A stretch of DNA of 64,000 bases. It comes from Alteriqipengyuania_B sp035481675 (GTDB lineage: Bacteria > Pseudomonadota > Alphaproteobacteria > Sphingomonadales > Sphingomonadaceae). Shown piece by piece: positions 15,799 to 26,862 of this stretch (within the stretch, counting starts at the first letter, position 1; each line of letters begins with the position of its first letter). The notes beneath the pieces are model-generated. The model ran no database searches, had not been told where the DNA came from, and saw only the letters and a list, made by a program, of their open reading frames with translations. Where the stretch lies: contig NZ_JAYJJW010000001.1 in NCBI RefSeq assembly GCF_035481675.1, positions 1,550,001 to 1,614,000 of the forward strand, given 5' to 3'. The position numbers were made by a program, and so were the translations under genes.

Positions 15799-16815
15799 AT
15801 GAAACTTGCCAGCCTGAAGGGGGGCCGCGACGGCCGCCTCGTCGTCGTCTCGAAGAACCTCGCCTGGTGCGCCGACGCCAGCCACATCGTTTCCACCTTG
15901 CAGGGGGCGATCGACGATTGGGAGCGGTTCCGCCCGCTGCTGGAAAAGCTGGCCGAAGACCTCGAACATCGCGCCATCCCGCGCGAACGCTTTCATGAAC
16001 GCGAAGCCGCCTCGCCCCTGCCGCGCGCGTACCAGTGGGCCGACGGATCGGCCTACGTGAACCATGTCGAGCTGGTGCGCCGCGCCCGCGGCGCCGAGCT
16101 GCCCGACAGTTTCTGGGAAGACCCGCTGATGTACCAGGGCGGTAGCGACGGCTTCCTCGCCCCGCGCGACCCGATCCCGCTGGCGGACGAGAGCTGGGGC
16201 TGCGACATGGAGGCGGAGATCGTGGTGGTCACCGACGACGTCCCGCAGGGCGTGTCCGCCGCCGATGCGCTCGATCACATCATCCTCGTGGGCCTCACCA
16301 ACGATGTGTCGCTACGCAACCTGATCCCCGCCGAGCTCGGCAAGGGGTTCGGCTTTGTCCAGTCCAAGCCCGCCAGCGCCATGTCGCCGGTGTTCGTGAC
16401 GCCGGACGAACTGGGCGATCTGTGGCAGGGCGGCAAGCTCAACCGACCGCTCAACGTCGATTACAACGGCCAGCCTTTCGGACGCGCCGAAGCAGGCGAG
16501 GAGATGACGTTCGACATGGGCACGCTGGTGGCCCACCTCGCCAAGACGCGCGACCTTTCCGCCGGCACCATCATCGGTTCTGGCACCGTGTCCAACCGCG
16601 ATCCCGACAATTCGCCGGGCCGTCCCGTGGCCGATGGCGGCAAGGGCTATAGCTGCATTGCCGAGCAGCGCATGATCGAGACGATCCGTGACGGCAAGCC
16701 CTCGACCGAATTCATGCATCACGGCGACACGGTACGCATCTGGATGGACGATGGCGAAGGCCATTCGATTTTCGGCGCGATCGAGCAGGAAGTGAAACCG
16801 CCAGCCTCCCGCTAG
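15799..16815 (+). CDS. fumarylacetoacetate hydrolase family protein
   Basis: 338-aa FAH-family hydrolase, probably the fumarylacetoacetase that ends homogentisate degradation, since it lies just upstream of hmgA. It shows KLASLKGGRDGRLVVVSKNL at the start, and FWEDPLMYQGGSDGFLAPRD and CDMEAEIVVVTDDVPQG (metal-binding Glu residues). NDVSLRNLIPAELGKGFGF and GSGTVSNRDPD also fit the family. The family is broad, so another acylpyruvate-type substrate cannot be excluded. The start is ATG at 15799, preceded by TTGGAGAG. It lies 63 bases before hmgA on the same strand. Confidence 0.85.
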   Translation: MKLASLKGGRDGRLVVVSKNLAWCADASHIVSTLQGAIDDWERFRPLLEKLAEDLEHRAIPRERFHEREAASPLPRAYQWADGSAYVNHVELVRRARGAELPDSFWEDPLMYQGGSDGFLAPRDPIPLADESWGCDMEAEIVVVTDDVPQGVSAADALDHIILVGLTNDVSLRNLIPAELGKGFGFVQSKPASAMSPVFVTPDELGDLWQGGKLNRPLNVDYNGQPFGRAEAGEEMTFDMGTLVAHLAKTRDLSAGTIIGSGTVSNRDPDNSPGRPVADGGKGYSCIAEQRMIETIRDGKPSTEFMHHGDTVRIWMDDGEGHSIFGAIEQEVKPPASR

Positions 16816-16878
16816 GTGCGGCTTGATTGCACGCCGGCCGATAGTTACAGATGAAACCGGTTTGAAGGAGGCCAGTCC

Positions 16879-18186
16879 ATGACCCAGCACCAGCCGGCGT
16901 ACATGCCGGGGTTCGGCAACCACTTCAGTACCGAGGCGGTGGACGGCGCGCTGCCCGTGGGGCGCAACAGCCCGCAAAAGGTGCCGTACGGGCTTTATGC
17001 AGAGCAGCTGTCCGGCACCGCCTTCACCGCGCCGCGCGACCATAACCGGCGCAGCTGGCTTTACCGCATGCGCCCTACCGCGCAGCACGCGCCGTTCACG
17101 CGCTATACCGGAATCTCGCAGGTTCGCTCCGCGCCGACGGGCGATCCCGCGCCCTCGCCCAACCGCCTGCGCTGGGATCCGCTGGCGTGGCCGGAAGAGC
17201 CGCGCGACTTCGTCGATGCGCTGTTCACCTATGCCACCAATGGCGATGTCGCTTCGATGACCGGGCTGGGTGTCCACGGCTATGCCGCGACAGCTTCGAT
17301 GGAAGGGCGGGTTTTCTGCAATGCCGACGGCGAGATGCTGATCGTGCCGCAGGAAGGCGCGCTGGTCATCGAAACAGAGCTCGGCAGGCTCGACGTGCCG
17401 CCGCTCCACATCTGCGTTATCCCGCGCGGCCTGCGCTTTCGCGTCATGCTGCCCGGCGGGCGCGCGCGCGGCTATGTATGCGAGAATTACGGCGCGCTGT
17501 TCCACCTGCCCGACCTCGGCCCCATCGGCTCGAACGGCCTCGCCAACCCGCGCGATTTCGAAACGCCGGAAGCGTGGTGCGAAGATCGCGACGAGCCTTG
17601 CGAGGTGGTTCACAAGTTCCAGGGCGCGCTGTGGTGCACCACCCTGCCGCATTCACCGCTCGACGTGGTCGCGTGGCACGGCAACCTGGTACCCTATCGC
17701 TACGACCTGACGCGGTTCAACACGATGAACACCGTCAGCTTCGATCACCCCGACCCGTCGATCTTCACCGTGCTGACCAGCGCCACCGCCGTCGCCGGAA
17801 CCGCGAATTGCGATTTCGTGATCTTCCCGCCGCGCTGGATGGTGGCGGAAGACACGTTCCGCCCGCCGTGGTTCCACCGCAACGTGATGAGCGAGTTCAT
17901 GGGCCTGATCGACGGCGAATACGATGCCAAGGAAGGCGGTGGCTTCGTGCCCGGCGGTGCCTCGCTCCACAACCAGATGGCGGGCCACGGCCCCGACCAG
18001 GCGAGCTGGGAAAAGGCGACCGGCGCAGACCTGGAGCCGCACAAGATCGACGGCACGATGGCCTTCATGTTCGAAAGCAACCTCGTGTTCCGCCCCACGA
18101 GAGAAGCGATGGCGAGCCCCGGCTGCCAGCCCGACTACGACGATGTGTGGGACGGTTTCGAAAAGGCGAAACTGCCCGGAAACTGA
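16879..18186 (+). CDS. hmgA: homogentisate 1,2-dioxygenase
   Basis: 435-aa Fe(II) ring-cleavage dioxygenase that opens homogentisate to maleylacetoacetate in phenylalanine/tyrosine breakdown. It begins with the family sequence YMPGFGNHFSTEAVDGALP and has VPYGLYAEQLSGTAFTAPR. Metal-site regions include IFPPRWMVAEDTFRPPWFHR, NVMSEFMGLIDGEYDAK and GGASLHNQMAGHGPD. The start ATG at 16879 has a strong GAAGGAGG upstream. Its neighbour FAH supplies the last step; a maleylacetoacetate isomerase is not adjacent. Only 3 bases separate its stop from the convergent MCP gene. Confidence 0.97.
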   Translation: MTQHQPAYMPGFGNHFSTEAVDGALPVGRNSPQKVPYGLYAEQLSGTAFTAPRDHNRRSWLYRMRPTAQHAPFTRYTGISQVRSAPTGDPAPSPNRLRWDPLAWPEEPRDFVDALFTYATNGDVASMTGLGVHGYAATASMEGRVFCNADGEMLIVPQEGALVIETELGRLDVPPLHICVIPRGLRFRVMLPGGRARGYVCENYGALFHLPDLGPIGSNGLANPRDFETPEAWCEDRDEPCEVVHKFQGALWCTTLPHSPLDVVAWHGNLVPYRYDLTRFNTMNTVSFDHPDPSIFTVLTSATAVAGTANCDFVIFPPRWMVAEDTFRPPWFHRNVMSEFMGLIDGEYDAKEGGGFVPGGASLHNQMAGHGPDQASWEKATGADLEPHKIDGTMAFMFESNLVFRPTREAMASPGCQPDYDDVWDGFEKAKLPGN

Positions 18187-18189
18187 CCC

Positions 18190-19574
<1,385 letters not shown>

Positions 19575-19578
<4 letters not shown>

Positions 19579-21113
19579 GCTACCTCCGCAGTGCCGCCCC
19601 CGCGGCCGTTTTCAAGCCTTGCCGCAGCAAGCAATTCCTCGATTTTTTCCGCCGGCATGGCCCGGTAATAGAGCCAGCCCTGGATTTGGTCGCAGCCGGC
19701 GGTGCGCGCCAGCGTGGCCTGCGCCTCGGTCTCGACGCCCTCTGCCGTCACCGCCATCGCCATCGCACGGGCGACGGAAATGCTGGACAGCATCATCGCG
19801 CGGCTGCCGTCATCGGCCTCCGCGCTGGTGATCAGCGTGCGGTCCAGCTTCAGCTTTTCGAATCGGAACTGGCGCAGGAAACCGATAGAGGCGTAGCCGG
19901 TGCCGAAATCGTCGAGCACCACGCTGACGCCGAATTGCCGCAGCACGTCGAGGCTGCGCCCGACCACGATCGGATCGAGCACGAGGCATGTCTCGGTGAC
20001 CTCCAGCTCCAGCCGGTCGGCCGGGAAGCCGGTTTCCTCGAGGATATGGCCCACCTGGACCGGAAATTCCGGATTGCGCAGCTGCGCCGCCGAGATGTTG
20101 ACCGAAACCTTGAGATCGTCCCACCCGCGCGCATCGAGGCACGACTGGCGCAGGACCCACAGGCCGATATTGTTGATGAAGCCGGATTCCTCGGCGATCG
20201 GGATGAAGACATTGGGACCGATGGGCGGGCCATTCTTCCGCTCCCAGCGCAGCAACGCCTCGACCGCGACGATCCGGCGATCGTTGGCATCGACGAGCGG
20301 CTGGTAATGGACCTTGAATTCGCCATTGCCGAGCGCCTTGCGCAATTCCACGTCGAGCTCACGCTTGGATTCGCGGTTCTCGTCGAATTCGGGGATGTAC
20401 CAGGTGCAGCGCATCTTGCCGCCGCGCTTGGAGGCATACATGGCGACGTCGGCCTGCCGGAGCAGTTCGGACGACGACAGTCCGTCGTTGCCGCTTGACC
20501 GGGCGAGGCCGATGCTGGTGCCGATGACGATGTGCCGGCCGCCTACGTCGAGCGGGCGATGGAAAGCTTCCACGATACGGCGGCTGATCCCTTCGAGGAT
20601 GTTGCCCGCGATCGGGCCCACGACCGCAACCGCAAATTCGTCCCCGCCGAGGCGATAGCACAGCGAATCGTCGCCGCAGAGTTCGACCAGCCGGTCGCTG
20701 CAAAGCTTGAGCACCATGTCGCCGACCGCATGGCCGTAGGTGTCGTTGACCTGCTTGAACCCGTCGAGATCGACCAGGGCTACTGCCACTTCGCAGCCAG
20801 GCCCCGCCCTGCGCGCCACATCGCGGTGCAGCGCCCGCCGGTTGGGCAGGCCGCTGAGGCTGTCGGTCAGGCCGAGATGTTCGAGCCGGTCGACGCTCGC
20901 CATGCCGACCCGGCCAAGCAGGAAGAGGGCCAGCAGGTAGAGCGCGACGCCGGTCACGATCATCGCCCAGACGGGCAGCATCGAAGTTTGCAGGCCAAGC
21001 GCGAAGAACAGGATGATGAGGCCGAAGACGAAGGAAATCCCGCCCAGCGGCAGCATCACCAACTGCCGCGGCGACCATTCCTTCGGATCGAATGTCGAAA
21101 TGAACCTCATCAT
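19575..21113 (-). CDS. membrane GGDEF-EAL cyclic-di-GMP protein
   Basis: 512-aa protein with two N-terminal transmembrane helices (about 18-40 and 50-70), then a diguanylate cyclase domain and an EAL phosphodiesterase domain. The GGDEF core is intact (CYRLGGDEFAVAVV), with DSLSGLPNRRALHRD upstream. The EAL domain retains the main catalytic motifs: AVEALLRWE, LELEVTET, VLDDFGTGYASIGFL, VTAEGVET and QIQGWLYYRAM. No RxxD inhibitory site is obvious before GGDEF. Both activities look possible; which dominates cannot be told. It is coupled to the MCP by ATGA overlap, tying c-di-GMP to this pathway. Confidence 0.92.
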
Positions 21114-21228
21114 GCCCTCGGTCGGGACAGGTCAGCCCTGTCCACGCTGGACATCGGGCTAAGAGGTAAACGCTAATTAAGTATAAATGCCCGCGAACGA
21201 ATGTCGCATTGATACAAACGGGAAATGC

Positions 21229-22077
21229 TCAGGCGCGGCGGCGGCGCGCATCCTGGCCGGCGGCGGGCGCCGGGCCGAACAGGCCGCTGCCGTCGCCGAG
21301 CGGTTCGAACAGGACGCTCTGACCGACAACCGTTTCGCCAGCACCAAGCATCAGGCGTCCATCGTCGGCCAGTGCGCCGCGCAGCCGGTCGAACATCATC
21401 GCCCGGGTCCAGTCGTCGAAATACAGCAGGACGTTGCGGCAAAGCACCAGGTCGAACGGCCCGCCGTTCGGCGCGCTGTCGAGCAGGCTGCGCTGTTCAA
21501 AGCGCATCATCCGGCGCAGCTCCGGCGCGGCGCGCCAGTTGCCGCAATCCTCTTCTTCGAAATTGCCGAGCATCTGGATCACCGCGAGCCCGCGCTGGAT
21601 TTCGAATTGCGAGTAAAGCCCGGCGCGCGCCTGATCGATGATCCGGCTCGAAATATCGGTGCCGACGAGCGTGAAGGCCCAGCCATCGCGCGCCTGCGGC
21701 AAATCGCGCAGCATCATCGCGATGGACAGCAGCTCCTGCCCGCTGGAGCATCCCGCCGACCAGATGCGCAGGCTCTTGCGATCGGCCCGCTTCTTCAGCA
21801 GCTCGGGCAGGACCTGCTGCTGCAGCGCGTCGAACATCTGCCGGTCGCGGAAGAAATAGGTCTCGTTGTTGATCAGCGCCTCGACCACCTCGGTGGCGAG
21901 GTCGCCGTTGCCCGGCTCGGCCAGCAGGCAGACAAGCTGGTCGAGATTGCTGAGGCCGTTCTTGCGGAAGACGCCGGCAAGCGCGCTGGGAATGCGCCAA
22001 AGGCGGTTTTCGGTCAGTTGCTGGCCGGTTCGCGCGCGCAAGAGATCGGCGATGATGCGCGCCGAAGCACTGCTCAT
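21229..22077 (-). CDS. cheR: chemotaxis protein methyltransferase CheR
   Basis: About 282-aa SAM-dependent glutamate methyltransferase that methylates receptors. Motifs: VEALINNETYFFRDRQMFDA (NExxFFR), LRIWSAGCSSGQELLSIAMM (SAM site) and FDLVLCRNVLLYFDDWTRAM. No TPR extension. The start is either ATG at 22077, overlapping the cheB stop as ATGA, or ATG at 22083, two codons earlier. A 115-base gap separates it from the GGDEF/EAL gene on the same strand. Confidence 0.94.
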   Translation of the reverse strand: MSSASARIIADLLRARTGQQLTENRLWRIPSALAGVFRKNGLSNLDQLVCLLAEPGNGDLATEVVEALINNETYFFRDRQMFDALQQQVLPELLKKRADRKSLRIWSAGCSSGQELLSIAMMLRDLPQARDGWAFTLVGTDISSRIIDQARAGLYSQFEIQRGLAVIQMLGNFEEEDCGNWRAAPELRRMMRFEQRSLLDSAPNGGPFDLVLCRNVLLYFDDWTRAMMFDRLRGALADDGRLMLGAGETVVGQSVLFEPLGDGSGLFGPAPAAGQDARRRRA

Positions 22078-23159
22078 GTCCATGCGGGGACCCCGCACAG
22101 CTTGCCGATTGCGTGACCGAGTTCGGCAGGCGGCAGGCTCTGGCGCACCAGCCCCGCTTCCACGACGCCGCGCGGCATTCCGTAGACGGCGCAGCTTTCC
22201 GCCGACTGCGCCAGGACGGTGCCGCCCGTCGCCGCCACGTCGCGCGCGCCGGCAAGACCGTCGCGGCCCATTCCGGTCAGCACGACCGCCAGCAGCGCCT
22301 CGCCATAGACACCAGCGAGCGAGGCGAACATCGGATCGAGCGAAGGCAGGCAATGGCTCGCCGATCGTTCGTGCGTGAGATGGATGACCGGTGCATCCCG
22401 GCTGCCTTTAACGACAATATTCCCGTCGCCCGGCGCGATGTGTATGCGGCCGGACTGCACCGCCATCCCGTCTTGCGCAATGGCGGCTTCGCGCCCCGAA
22501 GCCGCAGCCAATTGCCCGGCAAACACGGTCATGAAGGAAGAGGGCAGGTGCTGCGTCACGAAGATCGGCACCCCGACCGTCGCCGGCATGGCGCGCAAAA
22601 GGGTGGAAAGCGCGTGGATGCCGCCGGTCGATGCGCCCAGCGCGAGCGCTTCGACACGGGCCGACTTGGCTGCCTTGGCCCGCGGCACCGGCGGCGCTTC
22701 GGGTGCAAGCGGGGCTTGCTCCCCCAGCGCCCTCAGCTGGGCGAGGAAACGGCTGCGATAGGCATCGTCGAACTGGCCCGAACGCGGCTTTTCGAGCGTG
22801 TCGGCCGCACCCATGGCGAGCGCCTGGACGGTCGCTTCCGCCCCGCGCGCGGTCAGGGAGGACACCACCAGCACCTGCGCCTCGGGCGCGGTTTCCAAGA
22901 GTTTCGGCAGCGCCGCCAGCCCGCCCATCCCCGGCATTTCGAGGTCGAGGACGATCACGTCGACCGGCTGGCCTTCGAGGATTTCCAGCGCGACTTCCGC
23001 GCTGCCCGCCGTGGCGACGGTGACGATGTCGGGTTCCGGGTCGATAGTCCGGCACACGGCGCTGCGCACGGTGATCGAATCATCGACCACCATCACGCGG
23101 ATCAGCGCGCGGCGTCGGGCAGGCCCGATGCCCGCCTTGCCAGACTGGATGGTACTCAC
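22074..23159 (-). CDS. cheB: chemotaxis response regulator protein-glutamate methylesterase CheB
   Basis: 361-aa CheB. The N-terminal receiver has VMVVDDSITVRSAVCRTI and Asp in VDVIVLDLEMPGMGGL. The C-terminal methylesterase has the triad Ser in LGASTGGIHAL, His in FVTQHLPSSFMTVF and Asp in VVLTGMGRDGLAGARD. It demethylates or deamidates receptors when phosphorylated. The stop overlaps the cheR start. A 16-base gap separates it from cheY. Confidence 0.95.
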   Translation of the reverse strand: MSTIQSGKAGIGPARRRALIRVMVVDDSITVRSAVCRTIDPEPDIVTVATAGSAEVALEILEGQPVDVIVLDLEMPGMGGLAALPKLLETAPEAQVLVVSSLTARGAEATVQALAMGAADTLEKPRSGQFDDAYRSRFLAQLRALGEQAPLAPEAPPVPRAKAAKSARVEALALGASTGGIHALSTLLRAMPATVGVPIFVTQHLPSSFMTVFAGQLAAASGREAAIAQDGMAVQSGRIHIAPGDGNIVVKGSRDAPVIHLTHERSASHCLPSLDPMFASLAGVYGEALLAVVLTGMGRDGLAGARDVAATGGTVLAQSAESCAVYGMPRGVVEAGLVRQSLPPAELGHAIGKLCGVPAWT

Positions 23160-23175
23160 CCGGCCGCCCCTTGGG

Positions 23176-23541
23176 TCAGGCGCAGCCGACGAGTTGCAAT
23201 TTGATCTGGAGCGTTTCGTGATCGAACGGCTTCATGACGTATTCGTCGGCGCCGGCATCGATCGCTTCGCGAATGTGCGCGACATCGTTCTCGGTGGTGC
23301 AGAATACCACCTTGGGCACGGCGCCATCGGGCCGTTCGCGCAATTTTACGATGAATTCGATCCCGCTCATGACCGGCATGTTCCAGTCGAGCAGGATGAC
23401 GTCCGGCATGCCGGCATCGCATTTGTCGAGCGCGTCCTGGCCGTTTTCGGCCTCGTCGACGGTGAAATCGAGCGATTCTAGAATGTGCCGCGATACCTTG
23501 CGGATCACGCGTGAGTCGTCGACGACTAGGCAGGTTTTCAT
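23176..23541 (-). CDS. cheY: CheY-like response regulator
   Basis: 121-aa single receiver domain: CLVVDDSRVIRKVSRHILES, phospho-acceptor Asp in DVILLDWNMPVMSGIEFI, Thr in KVVFCTTENDVAHI, and Lys in ADEYVMKPFDHETL. This is the second receiver of the cluster besides that in CheB, and the likely output protein of the CheA kinase. No flagellar gene lies nearby, so its target (motor, pili or c-di-GMP enzyme) is open. Confidence 0.93.
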   Translation of the reverse strand: MKTCLVVDDSRVIRKVSRHILESLDFTVDEAENGQDALDKCDAGMPDVILLDWNMPVMSGIEFIVKLRERPDGAVPKVVFCTTENDVAHIREAIDAGADEYVMKPFDHETLQIKLQLVGCA

Positions 23542-23595
23542 GATGTTGCTTCCCTCTTCATACCACCGCGCTAGCAGCGGGCGGTAACCATCCCC

Positions 23596-24078
23596 TTAAG
23601 CAGCAGCCTTGTGGCTCCCCGCAGATACTTCGGGCCCGCGCAGCAGGGCATCGAGATCGAGCAGCAGCGCCGCGCCGTAGCTTGTCTCGATGGTGCCCGT
23701 CGCAGTGCGGCTCCAGCCGTCGCCAAGACCTTGCGGCAACGGCATTTCATCCCCTGCCGCAGGACCCACATCGAGCACGCGGTCGGGCTTGACCGCGTAG
23801 AAGTATTCCTCGCGCACCACGATCAGGCAGCGTTCGTCGTCGGACGCTTGGGCCGAAGCGGCCTCGACGCCGACGGCGCGGCACGCGTCCAGCACGGTCA
23901 GCGCCCGGCTGCGCTGGGCCCCCAGGCCGAGGATGTGCGGCGGTGCGCCCGGCACGGGGACGATCCGCTCCACTTCGTCGACCGACGCGACCTCGACAGC
24001 GCGAACGGCAGCCAGCCTTCCGCCGATTTCCATCACCAGGACAAGGTCGCCAGCGGCCACCGGTTCGCGCTCGCTCAT
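23596..24078 (-). CDS. cheW: chemotaxis coupling protein CheW
   Basis: 160-aa CheW-like adaptor linking receptor and CheA. The CheW fold is visible in LVLVMEIGGRLAAVRAVEVA, VERIVPVPGAPPHILGLGAQ, RSRALTVLDACRAVGVE and CLIVVREEYFYAVKPDRVLD. The usual NxRGxVxPVxDL segment is replaced by LGLGAQRSRALTVLD, so it is a divergent member. Translation is coupled to cheA by an ATGA overlap at 24075-24078. Confidence 0.85.
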   Translation of the reverse strand: MSEREPVAAGDLVLVMEIGGRLAAVRAVEVASVDEVERIVPVPGAPPHILGLGAQRSRALTVLDACRAVGVEAASAQASDDERCLIVVREEYFYAVKPDRVLDVGPAAGDEMPLPQGLGDGWSRTATGTIETSYGAALLLDLDALLRGPEVSAGSHKAAA

Positions 24079-26186
24079 CGTCCTGCCTCCGCAACCTGTC
24101 CGGCCTCGGCCGCGATCGCCGCCGTGTCGATCATCGGGACCGGCTTGCCGCCGATCACCACGTAACCCTTCGTCAGGGCCTCGCCGGAGCCTTCCACCAA
24201 CCCGCCGGTCGCTTCGGCGACGTCCACGATAGCCCGGATGGCATAAAAGGCTTCGCGCCCGTCCCGCTCGAAGCGCAGCAGCCGCAGCTTGCCATCCGCA
24301 GGCGGATCGCCCGCAAGGCCCGCGATCACGCGCAGCGTGCCCTCGATCACCGCGCGGTACGTGCCGGCGTGTTTCTCGACCGTGGCGGCATCGATGGTCT
24401 CGATCCGCGCGAGTTCGGACATCGGGATGCAACGGGCGATATCGTCGAACCCGATGAAATGCATCACCTGGCTTTCGATATCCGCGGCCTTGCCGGTCTC
24501 GCCCGAAACCTCGGTTTCGCCGGCGATTTCCTCCACGCCCTTGCCGATCTTCATCAGTCCGCTGCGCAGGCCGATGCTGGCGATATCCAGTGCCAGGACC
24601 GGCGTCCCGTCGTTGAGCAAAGTCGCGCCGGTATAGAGGCCCGTGGCAGTCAGCTCAGGCGCGATCGGCTTGATGACCGCTTCCTCGTGATCGATCACCG
24701 CGTCGACGGCAAAGGCAATCAGGTGCTGGCGCGAGAAGCGCACGACCACGTAGGTGCGGTCGGCACGCGCGATGCCGCCATCGAGCTCGAGAATGCGCTC
24801 CAGCTCCAGGCAGGGCACGCGCTTGCCGCGAAATTCTAGGTAGGTCCCGTCGCCCAGTTCGTGGAAATGCCGGTCTTCGTCGGCGCCCAGCACGATCTCC
24901 TCGACGCCCGAACGCGGCATGACGAAGCGCTGGCCGGCAATATCCACGCTCAGCGTGTCGATGATGCTTAGCGTCAGCGGCAGGCGCATGACCAGAGAGG
25001 TGCCCTCGCCCGGCTTGCTGGACAATTCCACGCCGCCGCCGACCTTTTCGATATTGGCCCGCACCACGTCCATGCCGACCCCGCGGCCGCTGACGGCGGT
25101 AACCGTCTCTGCGGTCGAGAAGCCCGGCAGGAAGACGAGATTGGCTTTCTCGCGCGTGGACATCGCCTTCAGCTGTTTCGCGTCAACAAGGCCTTTTTCG
25201 AGCGCCTTGGCGGCGACCTTCTCGGCATCGATGCCCCGGCCGTCGTCGCGCACATTCAGATAAATCTGGTTACCTGCCTGTGTTGCCCCGATGGTGAGCG
25301 TGCCGACGTCGGGCTTGCCGGCGGCGCGGCGCTCGGCAGCAGGCTCGAACCCGTGGTCGACGGCATTGCGGATGGCATGGGTCAACGGGTCGCGGATGGA
25401 TTCCACCATTTCGCGGTCGAGTTCCACGTCGCCGCCTTCGAAATCGACCAGCACCTGCTTGTCGAGTTCGCGCGAAAGGTCGCGCACCAGCCGCGGCAGG
25501 GAGGAAAACAGGAGTTCGATCCGCTGCATGCGCATCCGCGTCACCGCGTCGCGAACCTCGTCAAGGATGGCGGACATGCGTTCGAACGTGCCGTCAACCA
25601 CCGGGTCGCCGCCCATGTCGCGCAGGCCCCGGCCAAGGTCGTTGCGGGCGAGTACGAGGTCGGAGACGCCGCTCATCATGCGGTCGAGCAATTCAACCGG
25701 CAGCCGAATGGAGCGCTGGACCACGGGCGCGCGCGGCCGTTCCGCTTCGCTTTCCTCCGCCGCGCCCAACCCGGCATCGCTATCGAGCGCCGCGAGCGGT
25801 GCGACATCGACATCCTCGGCATCCGCGGCCAGCGCGGCGATGAGGTGCTCGTCGCCGCCGGCGGTGAGTTCTTGCCCGGCGTCGATGGCGTTGATGTGGT
25901 CGGTGATGCGGTCGATCACGCGCAGCACGGCGGTGACCAGCGCGGGGCTCGCCTGCCGGTTGCCGCGGCGCACTTCGTCGAGCGCTTCTTCCGCTGCGTG
26001 GCTGAGTTTTTCGAGGCGGGGGAAGTCGAAGAAGCCGCAGCTGCCCTTCACCGTGTGGGCGAAGCGGAAAATCTGGTCGAGCCGTTCGCGGTCGGCCGGA
26101 TCGGCCTCCCACGCGACGAGCTCGCCGCCCAGCGCGTCCAGCATTTCGCGTGTTTCGGCCACGAATTCGGCCAGCAAGTCGTCCAT
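24075..26186 (-). CDS. cheA: chemotaxis histidine kinase CheA with two CheW-like domains
   Basis: 703-aa CheA. P1 Hpt domain with phospho-His44 in FRFAHTVKGSCGFFDF; no clear P2 domain, only an acidic linker (about 120-150). The P3 dimerisation region contains RSIRLPVELLDRMMSGVSDL, and the P4 ATPase contains HAIRNAVDHGFEPA, NVRDDGRGIDAEKV and VSGRGVGMDVVRANIEKVGG. P5 CheW-like domain is about 410-540. A further CheW-like domain follows at about 560-695 (SQVMHFIGFDDIARCIPMSE ... LRVIAGLAGDPP), which most CheA proteins lack. First gene of the minus-strand cluster, with tRNA-Lys just upstream. Confidence 0.94.
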   Translation of the reverse strand: MDDLLAEFVAETREMLDALGGELVAWEADPADRERLDQIFRFAHTVKGSCGFFDFPRLEKLSHAAEEALDEVRRGNRQASPALVTAVLRVIDRITDHINAIDAGQELTAGGDEHLIAALAADAEDVDVAPLAALDSDAGLGAAEESEAERPRAPVVQRSIRLPVELLDRMMSGVSDLVLARNDLGRGLRDMGGDPVVDGTFERMSAILDEVRDAVTRMRMQRIELLFSSLPRLVRDLSRELDKQVLVDFEGGDVELDREMVESIRDPLTHAIRNAVDHGFEPAAERRAAGKPDVGTLTIGATQAGNQIYLNVRDDGRGIDAEKVAAKALEKGLVDAKQLKAMSTREKANLVFLPGFSTAETVTAVSGRGVGMDVVRANIEKVGGGVELSSKPGEGTSLVMRLPLTLSIIDTLSVDIAGQRFVMPRSGVEEIVLGADEDRHFHELGDGTYLEFRGKRVPCLELERILELDGGIARADRTYVVVRFSRQHLIAFAVDAVIDHEEAVIKPIAPELTATGLYTGATLLNDGTPVLALDIASIGLRSGLMKIGKGVEEIAGETEVSGETGKAADIESQVMHFIGFDDIARCIPMSELARIETIDAATVEKHAGTYRAVIEGTLRVIAGLAGDPPADGKLRLLRFERDGREAFYAIRAIVDVAEATGGLVEGSGEALTKGYVVIGGKPVPMIDTAAIAAEAGQVAEAGR

Positions 26187-26266
26187 CGATCGTCCCCGGA
26201 ATGATCGGGTCCGATCTATGCAGCGGGATGGTTAACGATTGCTCAAGACGGCGGGAGGGGAAAAGG

Positions 26267-26342
26267 TGGTGAGCCCTGCTGGGTTCGAACCAGCGACCTA
26301 CTGATTAAAAGTCAGTTGCTCTACCAACTGAGCTAAGGGCCC
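26267..26342 (-). tRNA. tRNA-Lys (anticodon TTT)
   Basis: Complete 76-nt cloverleaf on the minus strand. The acceptor GGGCCCT pairs with AGGGCTC (one G-T), the D arm reads TAGCTCAGTTGGTAGAGCA, and the anticodon arm CTGACTTTTAATCAG carries TTT. The T arm is GCTGGTTCGAACCCAGC, with encoded CCA (26267-26269). Confidence 0.97.
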
Positions 26343-26370
26343 ATCCACCGCGCGCCGCCCTAAGGCGGGG

Positions 26371-26862
26371 TCAGGGCTTGGTCAAGCGCGCATGGAGATG
26401 GGCGAGCGAAAGCCCGGTTACCGGATCCCGCCAGCGGCCCGCGATCGCGGCGGCGGGGCCGAGTACGAAGTCGCGCTCGCGGAAATGCGGATGGGGGATC
26501 GCCAGCGCATCGTCCGAAAAGACCCCGCCGTCCCACAGCACGATGTCGAGGTCGAGCGTGCGCGCGCTCCAACGCCGTCCGCGCCGGCGCCGTCCGAAAT
26601 CAAGCTCGATACGCTGCAATTCGCGCAGCAATTCGCGCGGGCGCAGCGCGGTTTCGATGACCGCCGCCGCATTGGCATAATCGCGTTGCGAAGGGCCGAG
26701 CGGGCGGCTGGTCATCGTGGGCGAAACGGCGAGGACGCGGGCATCCAGCGCGCCGATTGCGGCGAGCGCCGCCGTGATGATCCGGCGCGCCCCTCCATGG
26801 CGCACATGGCGCCGGTTGCTGCCGAGCGCGATCAGGTAGCGGTGGCTCAGATGTCCTCGCAA
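26371..26862 (-). CDS. folK: 2-amino-4-hydroxy-6-hydroxymethyldihydropteridine diphosphokinase
   Basis: HPPK of folate synthesis transfers pyrophosphate from ATP to 6-hydroxymethyldihydropterin. Motifs: RYLIALGSNRRHVRHGGARR at the N-terminus, then RPLGPSQRDYANAAAVIET, LLRELQRIELDFGRR, WSARTLDLDIVLWDGGVF and IPHPHFRERDFVLGPAAAIA. No ATG or GTG occurs near the conserved start. The likely initiators are TTG at 26862 (163 aa) or CTG at 26850 (159 aa), and the TTG overlaps the end of the upstream amidase gene. This suggests weak, coupled translation. Confidence 0.88.
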   Translation of the reverse strand: MRGHLSHRYLIALGSNRRHVRHGGARRIITAALAAIGALDARVLAVSPTMTSRPLGPSQRDYANAAAVIETALRPRELLRELQRIELDFGRRRRGRRWSARTLDLDIVLWDGGVFSDDALAIPHPHFRERDFVLGPAAAIAGRWRDPVTGLSLAHLHARLTKP

